A stretch of DNA of 64,000 bases, from positions 434,001 through 498,000 of the forward strand of contig NZ_RDSM01000001.1 in the NCBI RefSeq assembly GCF_004115155.1. Reading direction: 5' to 3'. The DNA comes from Granulicella sibirica. GTDB taxonomy: Bacteria > Acidobacteriota > Terriglobia > Terriglobales > Acidobacteriaceae. This document shows, one piece after another, positions 27,081-36,584 of this stretch (its first letter is position 1; each line of letters begins with the position of its first letter). A model generated the notes under the pieces. That model worked only from the letters and a program-made list of their open reading frames with translations, had not been told where the DNA came from and did not search any database. Position numbers and translations under genes: made by a program.

Positions 27081-28070
27081 ATGAAAGCAGCCATCGTCAC
27101 CGCCGCAGGCAAGACGCCCATCTACGCGGACTTCGACAACCCCATCGCCAAAGATGGCGAAGAGATCATCTCAGTCCGCGCCGCCGCGCTCAGCAACCTC
27201 ACCAGGTCACGCGCCTCGGGCGCTCACTACAGCTCCACCGGCGTCTTTCCCGCCATCGCCGGAACCGACGGCGTAGGGCTCACGCAGGATGGCCGCCGCG
27301 TCTACTTCGCCATGCCCGAAGCGCCCTTCGGCTCGCTCGCCGAGTTCTGCCCCATCAATGCGAGGCGCTGCGTCGACATCCCCGACTCGCTCGACGACAT
27401 CACCGCCGCAGCCATCGCCAACCCCGGCATGTCCGCCTGGGCAGGACTCGTAGAACGCGGACGTCTCGCCGCCGGAGAAACCGTGCTCGTCAACGGCGCC
27501 ACAGGCACAGCCGGCAGGGTCGCCGTGCAGTTGGCGAAGTACCTCGGCGCGGCAAAGGTTATCGCAACCGGCCGCAACGAGACAGAGCTCGAAGAGCTGA
27601 AGCAACTCGGTGCGGACGAAGTAATCAAGTTCGCCCTAGACGCAGAACACCCGTCCGGAGCAAGGGAGTACGAAGAGGCCCTCAAGCAAACCTTCTCCAA
27701 AGGCATCGACGTCGTCCTCGATTACCTCTGGGGCGAGAGCGCGAAGACCGCAATCCTCGCCCTCGCGAAAACAGTGGAAGACAATCCCGTCCGCTTCGTT
27801 CATGTTGGCGGTGCCAGCGGAGAGCCGAACATCGAACTCCCCGGAGCAGTCCTGCGCTCAGCGGCACTCGAGTTGATCGGAAGCGGGGTCGGAAGCGTAA
27901 GCCGTAAAGGCCTCGTGCAGTCCATCAAGAACATTTTCGAAGCCGTCGAACCTGCGGGCCTCAAGATCGCAACCCAGGCCGTGCCGCTCTCGCAGGTCGA
28001 GTCTGTCTGGGATAAGGCCACCGGCAAGCCGCGCATCGTCTTCACACTCATCGAACCGGATCCTGCATAG
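27081..28070 (+). CDS. Zinc-free MDR oxidoreductase, quinone reductase-like
   Basis: A 329-residue cytosolic NAD(P)H-dependent enzyme of the medium-chain dehydrogenase superfamily. The GroES-like N-terminus lacks the catalytic Cys/His-Glu zinc ligands. The nucleotide-binding motif is VNGATGTAGRVAVQLAKYLG (A-T-G-x-x-G variant as in quinone oxidoreductases), followed by VIATGRNETELEELKQLGAD. A GGAG-type ribosome-binding site (AAGGAGATTAGCC) precedes the ATG. The divergent TetR gene and its operator imply induction by an electrophile, quinone or drug; the actual ligand is unknown. Confidence 0.92.
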   Translation: MKAAIVTAAGKTPIYADFDNPIAKDGEEIISVRAAALSNLTRSRASGAHYSSTGVFPAIAGTDGVGLTQDGRRVYFAMPEAPFGSLAEFCPINARRCVDIPDSLDDITAAAIANPGMSAWAGLVERGRLAAGETVLVNGATGTAGRVAVQLAKYLGAAKVIATGRNETELEELKQLGADEVIKFALDAEHPSGAREYEEALKQTFSKGIDVVLDYLWGESAKTAILALAKTVEDNPVRFVHVGGASGEPNIELPGAVLRSAALELIGSGVGSVSRKGLVQSIKNIFEAVEPAGLKIATQAVPLSQVESVWDKATGKPRIVFTLIEPDPA

Positions 28071-28188
28071 AGTGCCCATGCCTGAAGCGGGCAGTCGTTG
28101 AATACGTCGCGGTGTACACTGATGCCATTCAGTGGCGCCTTCGACATCGGTCAACCGGCTGGATCGCCGCGAAACACAGGAGTGGTCC

Positions 28189-30162
28189 ATGTCCCGCACC
28201 AAGACTGCCGATAGCCTGAGAGCGAAGCCCCAGGCGCTCTCCGCGAGCACCCTTTCCCTCTGTGCTCTTCTCGCGCTAGCCGCCGCGGCTCCTCGCGCCC
28301 TGCTCTCCCAGTCAGGAAGCGCGGCGCAACTCGATATCGATGCCACCAGGGTCGTCTCCCCGGTAAGCCCGACCCTGTACGGCCTCATGACCGAGGAGAT
28401 CAACCACTCGTACGACGGCGGCCTCTACGCCGAGATGATCCAGAACCGCTCCTTCCACGAAACCTGGGAAGGCACGCCGCCGTGGGACCTCATCCGTCGC
28501 GGAACCGCTGCCGCTACCCGGTCCTACGATAAGACAGACGGCCCAAGCAAGGCCCTCCCCTACAGCCTGAAGCTGGCCGTCACCTCCGCTTCCTCCGGCA
28601 ACGAGGCCGGCCTCACCAACCCCGGCTACTGGGGCTACGGCCTGCGTCCCAACACCACCTACTCCGGCTCCCTCTACGCCCACGCCGACTCCGCCGACAT
28701 CGGCCCCATCACCATTCGCCTCGTCAGCAACGCCACCGGAACCACCCAGGCTCAGGCGCAGGTCGCCATCAAGCCCGGACCATGGGCCCGCTACGAATAC
28801 AAGCTCACCACCGCAGCCATTGCCCCCTCTATCGCCAACCATATCGAGTTCACCGTCAGCCACCCCGGCACCGTCTGGCTCCAGATGATCTCGCTCATGC
28901 CGCCGACGTTCCACGACCGGCCCAACGGCACCCGCCCGGATCTGATGGAGCGCATGGCGGCCATGCACCCGAAGTTCCTCCGTCTCCCCGGCGGCAACTA
29001 TCTCGAGGGCAACAAGGTCGAAGATCGCTTCGACTGGAAGAAGACCCTCGGCCCTCTCGTCGATCGTCCCGGCCACGAAGGCCCCTGGGGCTACTGGTCA
29101 ACCGACGGCCTCGGCCTCCTCGAGTTCCTCGAGTGGTGTGAAGACCTCAACGTAGAGCCCGTCCTAGCCGTCTACGCCGGATACTCCCTCCACGGCACCC
29201 ACATCGCCACCGGCAAGGACATGGAGCCCTACATCCAGGACGCCCTCGACGAAGTCGAATATGTAACCGGCGACGTATCAACCCACTGGGGAGCCGAGCG
29301 CGCCCGCGATGGCCATCCCGCTCCCTTCCCCCTCCATTACATCGAGGTCGGCAACGAGGACTACCTCGACCGGTCCGGCAGCTACACCGCCCGCTACGCG
29401 CAGTTCGCCGAAGCCCTCCACGCCCGTTACCCTCAGTACAAACTCATCTCCACCGACGGCAATAGCGACTACGAAACAAAGGTCCATTCCGATATATCCG
29501 ACGAGCACTACTACAAGTCGCCCGCCGACATGATGGATATGTCTCAGCACTACGACAAGGTCTCTCGCACCGGCCCCAAAATCTTCGTCGGCGAGTGGGC
29601 CACGCGCTCTGGTTCGCCCACGCCCAACTTCGGCGACGCCCTCGGCGATGCCGCCTGGATGACCTCCATGGAGCGCAACAGCGATCTCATCATCATGGCA
29701 AGCTACGCTCCTCTCCTGGTCAACGTAAGCCCGGGCGGAATGCAGTGGCCCACCGACCTCATCGGATTCGACGCGGGAACCACGTACGCCTCCCCCAGCT
29801 ACTGGGCCCAGTCTCTCTTCGCCGCGCACCTCGGCGACGGCACCGCGGCAAGCTCGATCTCCGGCGCGAACCCACGCTTCTTCTACTCCGCCACGGTAAG
29901 CACGAAGGAAAAGCAACTGCACCTGAAGCTGGTAAACGCTTCAAGCGTCAGTCAGCCGATCTCTTTAAAATTAGCCGGGGTTCAGAGCGCGGCGAAAGCC
30001 ACAATAATCTCGCTCCATGGCGCAACGTTTGAAGCAACCAACACCATCAACACCCCCGACGCCATCCACCCGGTAAAGTCCGCCGCTGCTATCTCGGGCG
30101 GCCACTGGGATCACACCGTACCGCCGCTCACGATCGAGATTATCGACGTACCCTTGAGATAA
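28189..30162 (+). CDS. Secreted GH51-type alpha-L-arabinofuranosidase
   Basis: A 657-residue exported hemicellulase from ATG 28189, chosen for the AGGAG seven bases upstream. A signal segment (about 20-40, SLCALLALAAAAPRALLSQ) is followed by the GH51 N-terminal strand TLYGLMTEEINHSYDGGLYAE. A carbohydrate-binding-like beta-sandwich insert (about 110-240) precedes the TIM barrel. The acid/base Glu is in HYIEVGNEDYLDR and the nucleophile Glu in IFVGEWATRSG. A C-terminal beta-sandwich ends in IEIIDVPLR. It releases arabinose from arabinan or arabinoxylan. It is monocistronic and convergent on the SBBP gene fragment. Confidence 0.93.
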   Translation: MSRTKTADSLRAKPQALSASTLSLCALLALAAAAPRALLSQSGSAAQLDIDATRVVSPVSPTLYGLMTEEINHSYDGGLYAEMIQNRSFHETWEGTPPWDLIRRGTAAATRSYDKTDGPSKALPYSLKLAVTSASSGNEAGLTNPGYWGYGLRPNTTYSGSLYAHADSADIGPITIRLVSNATGTTQAQAQVAIKPGPWARYEYKLTTAAIAPSIANHIEFTVSHPGTVWLQMISLMPPTFHDRPNGTRPDLMERMAAMHPKFLRLPGGNYLEGNKVEDRFDWKKTLGPLVDRPGHEGPWGYWSTDGLGLLEFLEWCEDLNVEPVLAVYAGYSLHGTHIATGKDMEPYIQDALDEVEYVTGDVSTHWGAERARDGHPAPFPLHYIEVGNEDYLDRSGSYTARYAQFAEALHARYPQYKLISTDGNSDYETKVHSDISDEHYYKSPADMMDMSQHYDKVSRTGPKIFVGEWATRSGSPTPNFGDALGDAAWMTSMERNSDLIIMASYAPLLVNVSPGGMQWPTDLIGFDAGTTYASPSYWAQSLFAAHLGDGTAASSISGANPRFFYSATVSTKEKQLHLKLVNASSVSQPISLKLAGVQSAAKATIISLHGATFEATNTINTPDAIHPVKSAAAISGGHWDHTVPPLTIEIIDVPLR

Positions 30163-30167
30163 GACCG

Positions 30168-30593
30168 TCACATCCCATCCCGCGTGGCCCCTGTGAGGGT
30201 GTTGGCAGTGATCTCGTGGACGCAGTAGTGGTCGCCGGGCTGCACGACAAAATCGAACTCGAGCTGCTTCTCATTGCCCTGGTACAGAAGAAGATCCACA
30301 CCCGGGTCGACCCTCGCGTACTCCACCTTCCCGAAGCTCGGCACGTCCGTATGCCACTTCGAGGGATCGTTGCCTACAAGGGAATTGCTCGTGCTCGGAA
30401 GAGGCTCCAGCCCGGAGGCGTTCTTGACCCCTTCGGCTGCCCCGAGCAGGCTCATGTGGAGGATCGCCTCCGGCGTCCTCTCCGTAGCAGGGGCTCTCTT
30501 GGAACCGTCCCGGCGCCCATGGTGAAGCCCCGCGCCGACAAGGGTCAATTCAGCCTTGTCCCGGGCGAAGAAGATCGAATGGATCCCAGGCTG
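30168..30593 (-). pseudogene. Decayed fragment of an SBBP-repeat/DUF7948-type gene
   Basis: An open stretch on the minus strand from just after a TAA (30594-30596) to the stop at 30168. It encodes PGIHSIFFARDKAELTL, then LEPLPSTSNSLVGNDPSKW and VDPGVDLLLYQGNEKQLEF. These match, in order, the N-terminal domain of the intact SBBP protein 370 bp away (SGLERLPGDSNYLTGPDPSA and YPGVDLVYYGNHRQLEFDF). It lacks a signal peptide, a credible start codon and all the repeat region. It is therefore a truncated paralogue or rearrangement remnant in inverted orientation. Confidence 0.75.
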
Positions 30594-30959
30594 TTAAATC
30601 AATCGGGCAACGCGGAGGCATCGGCCAGATAGTTCGGCACGTCACTGCGACGAGCGGCCCCCCCGGCCTCCGGACCACCTTCCGGCCCAAAGGGCAAAGT
30701 AAGGAGAGGCTTCGGCACGCAAAGGCTTCCTGGGAGTTCGCGGCTACAAGGCAAAGAGTCGACGCGGTCGTAAAAGCTGTCTTCTTTTGTCGCCATCACT
30801 CCTCTATCGCCCGACGCACTTTCTTTCTTCGTTTCTTAGGTTGACACCGCTCTGAGGATGCGTAAACTTGCGCACGTTATCAGCACAGGAAACCTGCTGG
30901 TCTGGCACGCTTACCAGGACTGGCGTGTCTCTCTATCTTTCGCTGATTGGGGCGGCCTC
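30594..30959. other. Intergenic region with no convincing gene
   Basis: 366 bases between the SBBP remnant and the SBBP gene. A 66-codon minus-strand frame (30599-30799) has an AGAGGAG close to its start, but its Pro/Gly-rich product matches nothing I know; it may belong to the decayed neighbour. The promoter of the SBBP gene lies at the right end. Confidence 0.4.
30841..30868 (+). promoter_or_regulatory. Sigma-70-type promoter of the SBBP gene
   Basis: Consensus -35 TTGACA (30841-30846), a 16-base spacer and -10 TAAACT (30863-30868). Transcription would begin near 30875, which supports the ATG at 30960, with its signal peptide, over the in-frame ATG at 30858. Confidence 0.6.
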
Positions 30960-33575
30960 ATGAAATTTTCTCTACCATCGACCTTGGCTTTGACTTCGGT
31001 GCTCATGTCTACAGCGCTGGCGCTTGCTGCAGACAACCCGGCCACAACGGCCGCGACACGGCAACGCTTGATGCGATCATACGGCGACCTGGCTATGGGC
31101 TTTACCGCCAACCAGGGACAAGCAGATCCGCGATTCGCCTTCACGGCGAAAGGTCGCGGATATTCCATCCAATTGGGTCGCAAGGGTGCTGAGCTCAGCA
31201 TTGCGGGATCGCCAAAGACCGAGACAAACGGTGAGAATGCCGGTAAGAAGACACTTTTGCAACTGAGCTTTCCGGGAGCGAACGAAGCTTCGACGATATC
31301 CGGCCTCGAGAGGCTGCCGGGGGACAGTAATTACCTGACGGGTCCCGATCCTTCGGCTTGGCATACCAGCGTCCCGAACTACGCGCGAGTGAAGTATGCA
31401 GGGCTGTACCCGGGTGTCGACCTGGTGTACTACGGGAACCATCGCCAGCTTGAATTTGATTTCTTGGTGGCACCGCAGGTTGATGTCGATACCGTGCGGA
31501 TGGAATTCAAGGGATTGTCGGAAGGTAAAGTCGAAGAACTCACTGTAAATGCGAAGGGAGACCTGGTCCTCGGTGCCGACGCAGGCACGGTTTTGCTCCA
31601 CAAGCCCGTTCTCTACCAGGTCGTCACAGCCGATGGGGAGCAAAGACACCAGGCGGTGGAGGGTGGGTTCGTGGTGGACGGGCCGGGGACCGTGAAGTTT
31701 CATGTCGGTTCGTACGACCACACGCGAGAGCTTGTGATCGACCCCACACTCGAATATTCGACCTATGTTGGCGGAGGCGGATTCATCGGCTTCAGCGCGA
31801 TGACAGTGGACGCGAAGGGTGACGCCTACATCACCGGATCCGCGACGTCCGTCGACGAGACGAGTACGGTTTTTTTCATCGATAAATTCAACCCATCCGG
31901 TTCGGCGCTCTTGTACTCCACGGAAGTTGGTGCCGAAGGCGTAGCGGAAGGCAACGCCCTCGCTGTGGACGCGGCGGAAAATCTATATATCGCGGGCTCA
32001 GCTGGGCCTGGTCTGCCCACAACCCCGGGAGCCTTCCAGCGCACATACGCTGGGCAAGGGGCAGCATTCGTTGCGAAGCTCAACCAGGCGGGAACGGCGC
32101 TTCTCTACGCGACGTATCTCAACGGCCCGACGGATCCCTCCGGACAAACGAGTGTTCACGTCATGGCAATAGACGGGCAAGGCAATGCTTACCTGGCAGG
32201 GGACACAACTTCGAACGATTTCCCCGTGACGCACGGTGTCTTTCAGCCTCTGCCGCCCGCCGACAATCCACACATCATTGGATCGCGGGACAGTACGTTC
32301 GTCGCCAGGCTGAACCCTACTGGCTCCGCGCTCACCTACTCTACTTATCTTGGAAATGATGGAGCGAGCGTCAATGCCATCGCTCTCGATTCCGCCAATA
32401 ATGCTTACGTCCTTGGCGTAACAACAGGGGCGACGGACCTGAATCCCTATCCCACAACGGCGGGAGCGTTTTCGAACACGGGTCAGTATTTCCTCGCGAA
32501 GGTAAACGCGACAGCCTCGAAACTGGTCTACTACACGCTGCTTCGCGAGTTCCAGGTCTTCGGGTTAGCCGTCAATGGAGCAGGGAACGCCTACATGGTG
32601 GGCCAGGTTGCCGCCAAGGGCGCGCCATCCTATCCCGGACTTCCCGAAATGCTATGTGACACGGGAACCTGTGAGAACGCCGTTGTCATCAAGCTGAATC
32701 CCGCGGGTTCGGCGCTGAACTACGCCGCATTCCTAGGACAATCCGCATACGATGACGTTTTCGGGGAATTATCCACCTTCTCCACGGGGTACGCTATTGC
32801 CATCGATGCGGCAGGAGATGCATATGTCACTGGCGAGACGGATGACGCACTCTTCCCGGCAACGCCTGATGCCTACCAGACATCGTTTTTGGACCCGAAT
32901 CCGGAGGAAGACTCCTTCGTCTTTCTGACGAAGCTCGACCCGTCAGGAACCAAGGTGCTGTACTCAACGTTTATCGGTAACGGCGAAGGAGCACAAGACT
33001 CCTATGCTGTTGGCTACTCCGTTGCGCTCGATAAGGTAGGCGGCGTGACGATTGCCGGTATTGCGATTGGCATCGACTACCCGATCACGCCTCAGGCTGT
33101 CCAGCCCTCCGGTCAGGAAACGGGCTATGAAGCCTTTATTACAAAGTTCAGCTTTGGAGAGCCGTTTTGCAGCTTTACCCCCAGGCTGCAGCTTGTGACG
33201 AGCCCTGACAAGACTCAGGGGTTTGCACTCGAGGCAGGGTTCACCTTGGGCTCTGCAAGTCCACTCCAGCCAGAGACGGAGCCCCTCATCCTTACGATCG
33301 GTACTCAAACCATGACCGTACCGGCCGGGGCCCTGGTGAAGAACCCCTTGGGGTATCTCTTCTCGGGCACCGTGAATGGAGTCCGGCTCCTGCTATTCCT
33401 TGGACCAGTGGCTCCCCAACCCGGGGTGCAGACGACATGTGGGACTCCTGCCTACAAGCTGACCGCGGTTGGAACGGGTGGTGTATTCGGGAGTGCGGCG
33501 AGTCCTGTTGACGTTGTAGTCTCAATCGGAGATGACAGCGGCAGCGTGGAAGTGAAGGCAACCGGTTTGCAATAG
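30960..33575 (+). CDS. Secreted SBBP-repeat beta-propeller protein
   Basis: An 871-residue exported protein from ATG 30960, beginning with a signal peptide (MKFSLPSTLALTSVLMSTALALA). The N-terminal domain (about 35-265) contains the DUF7948-like FTANQGQADPRFAF and VDLVYYGNHRQLEFDF. Then come at least seven SBBP repeats of about 60 residues, each with an AVDAAENLYIAGSA or AIDAAGDAYVTGET-type core, predicted to form a propeller. The C-terminal 130 residues hold another beta domain with two cysteines. Its base use is less GCC/CTC biased than neighbours. Function is unknown; the family is expanded in Acidobacteria and Planctomycetes and is thought to act at the cell surface. Confidence 0.88.
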   Translation: MKFSLPSTLALTSVLMSTALALAADNPATTAATRQRLMRSYGDLAMGFTANQGQADPRFAFTAKGRGYSIQLGRKGAELSIAGSPKTETNGENAGKKTLLQLSFPGANEASTISGLERLPGDSNYLTGPDPSAWHTSVPNYARVKYAGLYPGVDLVYYGNHRQLEFDFLVAPQVDVDTVRMEFKGLSEGKVEELTVNAKGDLVLGADAGTVLLHKPVLYQVVTADGEQRHQAVEGGFVVDGPGTVKFHVGSYDHTRELVIDPTLEYSTYVGGGGFIGFSAMTVDAKGDAYITGSATSVDETSTVFFIDKFNPSGSALLYSTEVGAEGVAEGNALAVDAAENLYIAGSAGPGLPTTPGAFQRTYAGQGAAFVAKLNQAGTALLYATYLNGPTDPSGQTSVHVMAIDGQGNAYLAGDTTSNDFPVTHGVFQPLPPADNPHIIGSRDSTFVARLNPTGSALTYSTYLGNDGASVNAIALDSANNAYVLGVTTGATDLNPYPTTAGAFSNTGQYFLAKVNATASKLVYYTLLREFQVFGLAVNGAGNAYMVGQVAAKGAPSYPGLPEMLCDTGTCENAVVIKLNPAGSALNYAAFLGQSAYDDVFGELSTFSTGYAIAIDAAGDAYVTGETDDALFPATPDAYQTSFLDPNPEEDSFVFLTKLDPSGTKVLYSTFIGNGEGAQDSYAVGYSVALDKVGGVTIAGIAIGIDYPITPQAVQPSGQETGYEAFITKFSFGEPFCSFTPRLQLVTSPDKTQGFALEAGFTLGSASPLQPETEPLILTIGTQTMTVPAGALVKNPLGYLFSGTVNGVRLLLFLGPVAPQPGVQTTCGTPAYKLTAVGTGGVFGSAASPVDVVVSIGDDSGSVEVKATGLQ

Positions 33576-33649
33576 AGAGCCTCTCACGGACGCTTTTTCC
33601 TCTTGAGCCCCGGCTGAAAATAAATTCCGCGAAAAAGGTGCGAAAACAA

Positions 33650-33937
33650 AGGCAAAAACGCATGTCAAGTGCCGGAAGCACCTAACCCACACAAAATGAA
33701 CAAGATAACGATATCCGATGAGTTATGGTGAACACCCTACAATTAAGTCATCAGTAAAAAAGCAGAGCTTCAGGGCTCTGCGTGTTCATATCCTTGACAT
33801 CTCGGCCCTAAGTCCTTTATTTGCTAATTTTTAGCCGTAACCCCTTGCGTATGAATCATTTACAGGCGGATCATCCCTGTAAGGCGCTCAAAGCAAAAGA
33901 CTTACACCCGGGCTATGGGGAGGGGGGGGTACCCCCT
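33650..33937 (-). repeat. Composite 3' intergenic element, copy 1
   Basis: Read on the minus strand, the element starts directly after the DsbA-like stop codon with GGGTAC, an 8-C tract, TCCCCATAGCCCGGGTGTAA and GTCTTTTGCTTT. It continues through a region with a hairpin terminator in the middle (33756-33781) and ends with CTTGACATGCGTTTTTGC at 33669-33652. The copy at 51959-52246 has the same parts in the same order. Head-to-tail spacing is 264 bases here and 265 there. It encodes no protein. Confidence 0.8.
33756..33781 (-). terminator. Intrinsic terminator inside element copy 1
   Basis: On the minus strand a perfect 7-bp stem GCAGAGC/GCTCTGC (33775-33781 and 33762-33768) with a six-base loop is followed by six T residues. 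It lies about 160 bp downstream of the DsbA-like gene and would terminate the nadE-DsbA transcript. Confidence 0.75.
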
Positions 33938-34861
33938 TTACTTCACCCCATCCGCCTGCGCCTGGTAAGCGATCATCTTCTTCAGCGTCTCGTATGGGAT
34001 CTCCGTCATCGGCAGCAGATGCCCATTCACCGCAAGCATCGGAGTCTGATCCACACCAGCATCCTCCGCCAGCTTCACCGAAGCATCGACAGCAGCCTTC
34101 GTCGCCGGAGTCGTCGAACAAGCCGCAATCGCCGCCGGATCGAGTCCAGCCTTCGTCACCGCGCCTTTGAGAATCTCGTCCGTCCGCTCAGGAGTCAGCG
34201 CCTCCTGGTGCTCGAAGACGTCGTCGACAAACGGAAAGAACGCATCGTTCTTCTGCTTCTGCACACAGACGCCGTAAGCTGCCGCCTCGAACGCCGAAGG
34301 ATGAATATTCACCAGCGGAAAGCTCTGGTAAACGATCCGCGCATTCGGAAAGTCCTGTGCAATCTGTTTCATCGTTCCCTGCGCCGTCTTGCAATGCGGA
34401 CACTGCATGTCGGCAAACTCGACCAGCAACAGATCCTTGCTCGCCGCGCCATGGGAAGCTCCACTCGCCCTCTGCTCCAGCATCGCGCGCGTCTCGGCGA
34501 ACGGCTTCGCACCGAACGGGATAATTCCCGATCCATCCGCGATAGCATGCTTTCCATCCGGCATCGTGAAGAACGAGAACGACTGCACCTTCGCATTCGG
34601 CCCCGCATCCGTCAGGAACACCGTCACCTTGCTCACACCCGCAACTGCTGTCGACTGAACAGCCATCACCTTGAACAACCGATTGGAGTCGAATCCCCAA
34701 AGCGACTTCAGGAACGAGTTGACCGTCTCGACGGTCGGCGAGGTAGCCGTAAAGAACTTCTGATCGATCGGAGGAAACGGATCAGCAGGAGCAGCCGCAG
34801 CCTGGCCAAACCCGGCCACCGTCAACACCATCATCGAAACAAAACCAAGAACCTTCTTCAA
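33938..34861 (-). CDS. DsbA-family thiol oxidoreductase, exported
   Basis: A 307-residue periplasmic thioredoxin-fold protein. I choose the TTG at 34859-34861 because GGAGG lies five bases upstream and the product then begins with a clean signal peptide (MKKVLGFVSMMVLTVAGFGQ). The longer frame adds an Arg-Leu repeat that overlaps the nadE 3' end. An N-terminal domain (about 35-140) is fused to a DsbA/thioredoxin_4 domain with the active site CPHC in FADMQCPHCKTAQG and the cis-Pro region VDQTPMLAVNGH. It resembles the DsbG/BdbD type and probably makes or isomerizes disulfides outside the cytosol. It lies 22 bp after nadE, probably in one operon. Confidence 0.88.
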   Translation of the reverse strand: MKKVLGFVSMMVLTVAGFGQAAAAPADPFPPIDQKFFTATSPTVETVNSFLKSLWGFDSNRLFKVMAVQSTAVAGVSKVTVFLTDAGPNAKVQSFSFFTMPDGKHAIADGSGIIPFGAKPFAETRAMLEQRASGASHGAASKDLLLVEFADMQCPHCKTAQGTMKQIAQDFPNARIVYQSFPLVNIHPSAFEAAAYGVCVQKQKNDAFFPFVDDVFEHQEALTPERTDEILKGAVTKAGLDPAAIAACSTTPATKAAVDASVKLAEDAGVDQTPMLAVNGHLLPMTEIPYETLKKMIAYQAQADGVK

Positions 34862-34883
34862 TCCATCCTCCGAAAACCTAAGC

Positions 34884-36551
34884 CTAAACCTCAACCTTAA
34901 CCGCAATCGGAAACCGCCGCCCATTGCCAAACGACTTCTTGGTTACCTTCAACACCGGCGCCGCCTGCTGTCTCTTGTACTCTGCCCGCTCCACCATCTT
35001 CAGAATCTGCTTCACTAAACCAACATCCACGCCCTGATCAGCCGCAATCTTCTCCGCCGAGCAGTACTCCTCGACGTAAGCGACAAGAATCGGATCAAGC
35101 ACCTCGTAAGGCGGCAGAGAATCCGTATCCTTCTGATCCGGTCGCAGCTCGGCTGAAGGAGGCTTTTCGATCGTATTCAACGGAATGACCACGCGATCGC
35201 GATTCGCCCATCGACTCAACGCATACACCCGCGTCTTCATCACATCGCCAATCACCGCCAAACCACCAACCATATCGCCATAAAGCGTGCAGTAACCGGT
35301 CGACATCTCGCTCTTGTTTCCAGTCGTGAGCACAAGGGAGCCAAACTTGTTCGACAACGCCATCAGCAAGGTGCCACGAATCCTCGCCTGCATATTCTCT
35401 TCCGCAAGCCCGAACGAAGTTCCTGCGAACAACGGCTCGAGTACTCCATCAAAGCGCTCAACGACATCCCGAATCGCCAGCACCTCGAACCGAATCCCAA
35501 GATTCTCCGCCAGCTCCCGAGCATCGTCGACCGAACCCGAGGAAGAATACTCACTCGGCATTCCAACTCCAAGCACGTTCTCCGCGCCCAAAGCCTCGAC
35601 CGCAATCGCCGCTACCAGAGCCGAATCGATACCACCACTCAAGCCGATCAGCACCTTCAAGAACCCGCACTTTCGCACGTAGTCGCGAACCCCAAGCACA
35701 AGAGCTCGCCACGTCGAGGCGATATCATCCACATCCTCGGCAGGCACTTCCAGTGGCTGTGAAGTCACCGTATCGAAGACGACCAGATCCTCCGCAAACG
35801 CAGCCGCTCGCGCGATCACGCGCCCTTCCGCATCAAGCGCAAACGACGACCCATCGAAGATCAGGCTGTCGTTTCCACCAACCTGATTGACCATCGCAAC
35901 GCAAGCCCCATCCCGCCGCGCGACCGCTCCCAACATCCTCTCGCGCAACCGCGCCTTTCCGCACCAGTAAGGCGAAGCCGAGATGTTGACCATGATCTTC
36001 TGCGTCGCATCCGCAGGCCATTGCCCCATCAACTCCTCCACCGGATCAGTGGAGTAAAGTCTCTTCGGCCAGAAACCCTTATCGTTCCAGGCATCCTCAC
36101 AGATCGTGATCGCCACCGTCTGTCCGCGCACTGTCACCAGCGACTGCCGCACCGCCGGCTCAAAGTACCTCTGTTCATCGAACACGTCGTAGAAAGGCAG
36201 GAGCATCTTCTGCTGGACGAACTGCACCGCCCCATCCGCCAGCAGGACAGCCACATTCCGCACATGCTTGCCGGTGCCGCTTTCGGCAGGCATCACCGTC
36301 CCGCACAGCACCGCCGGCTTTCCACCTCCAGCAGTCCACGCTGCGATCTCTGCAATAGCACGCTGCGCCCGCGCAATGAAGTCAGCCTTCTCCAGCAGAT
36401 CCGCCGGAGGATACCCACACACCGAAAGCTCGGGAAAGACCACCAACTCGGCCCCAAGGTCAGCCGCGCGTTCCGCTCCGTCCAGGATCTTTCGCGTGTT
36501 CCCCGCGAAGTCTCCCACTGTTGGGTTGATCTGACCAAGTGCAATCTTCAC
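34884..36551 (-). CDS. nadE: Glutamine-hydrolysing NAD+ synthetase
   Basis: A 555-residue cytosolic enzyme that makes NAD+ from deamido-NAD+ with ATP and glutamine. The N-terminal nitrilase-type amidase domain (about 1-270) carries the triad Glu in VFPELSVCGYPP, Lys in VQQKMLLPFYDVF and Cys in AITICEDAWND. The C-terminal synthetase domain has the PP-loop GLSGGIDSALVAAIAVEALG, the segment MPSEYSSSGSVDDA, and GNKSEMSTGYCTLYGDMVGG. The start is GTG at 36549-36551. It is preceded 33 bp upstream by the sugar transferase gene and followed closely by the DsbA-like gene. Confidence 0.97.
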   Translation of the reverse strand: MKIALGQINPTVGDFAGNTRKILDGAERAADLGAELVVFPELSVCGYPPADLLEKADFIARAQRAIAEIAAWTAGGGKPAVLCGTVMPAESGTGKHVRNVAVLLADGAVQFVQQKMLLPFYDVFDEQRYFEPAVRQSLVTVRGQTVAITICEDAWNDKGFWPKRLYSTDPVEELMGQWPADATQKIMVNISASPYWCGKARLRERMLGAVARRDGACVAMVNQVGGNDSLIFDGSSFALDAEGRVIARAAAFAEDLVVFDTVTSQPLEVPAEDVDDIASTWRALVLGVRDYVRKCGFLKVLIGLSGGIDSALVAAIAVEALGAENVLGVGMPSEYSSSGSVDDARELAENLGIRFEVLAIRDVVERFDGVLEPLFAGTSFGLAEENMQARIRGTLLMALSNKFGSLVLTTGNKSEMSTGYCTLYGDMVGGLAVIGDVMKTRVYALSRWANRDRVVIPLNTIEKPPSAELRPDQKDTDSLPPYEVLDPILVAYVEEYCSAEKIAADQGVDVGLVKQILKMVERAEYKRQQAAPVLKVTKKSFGNGRRFPIAVKVEV

Positions 36552-36584
36552 ACTTCCAAGTCTACCGCCAACCTGCGCTCATAG

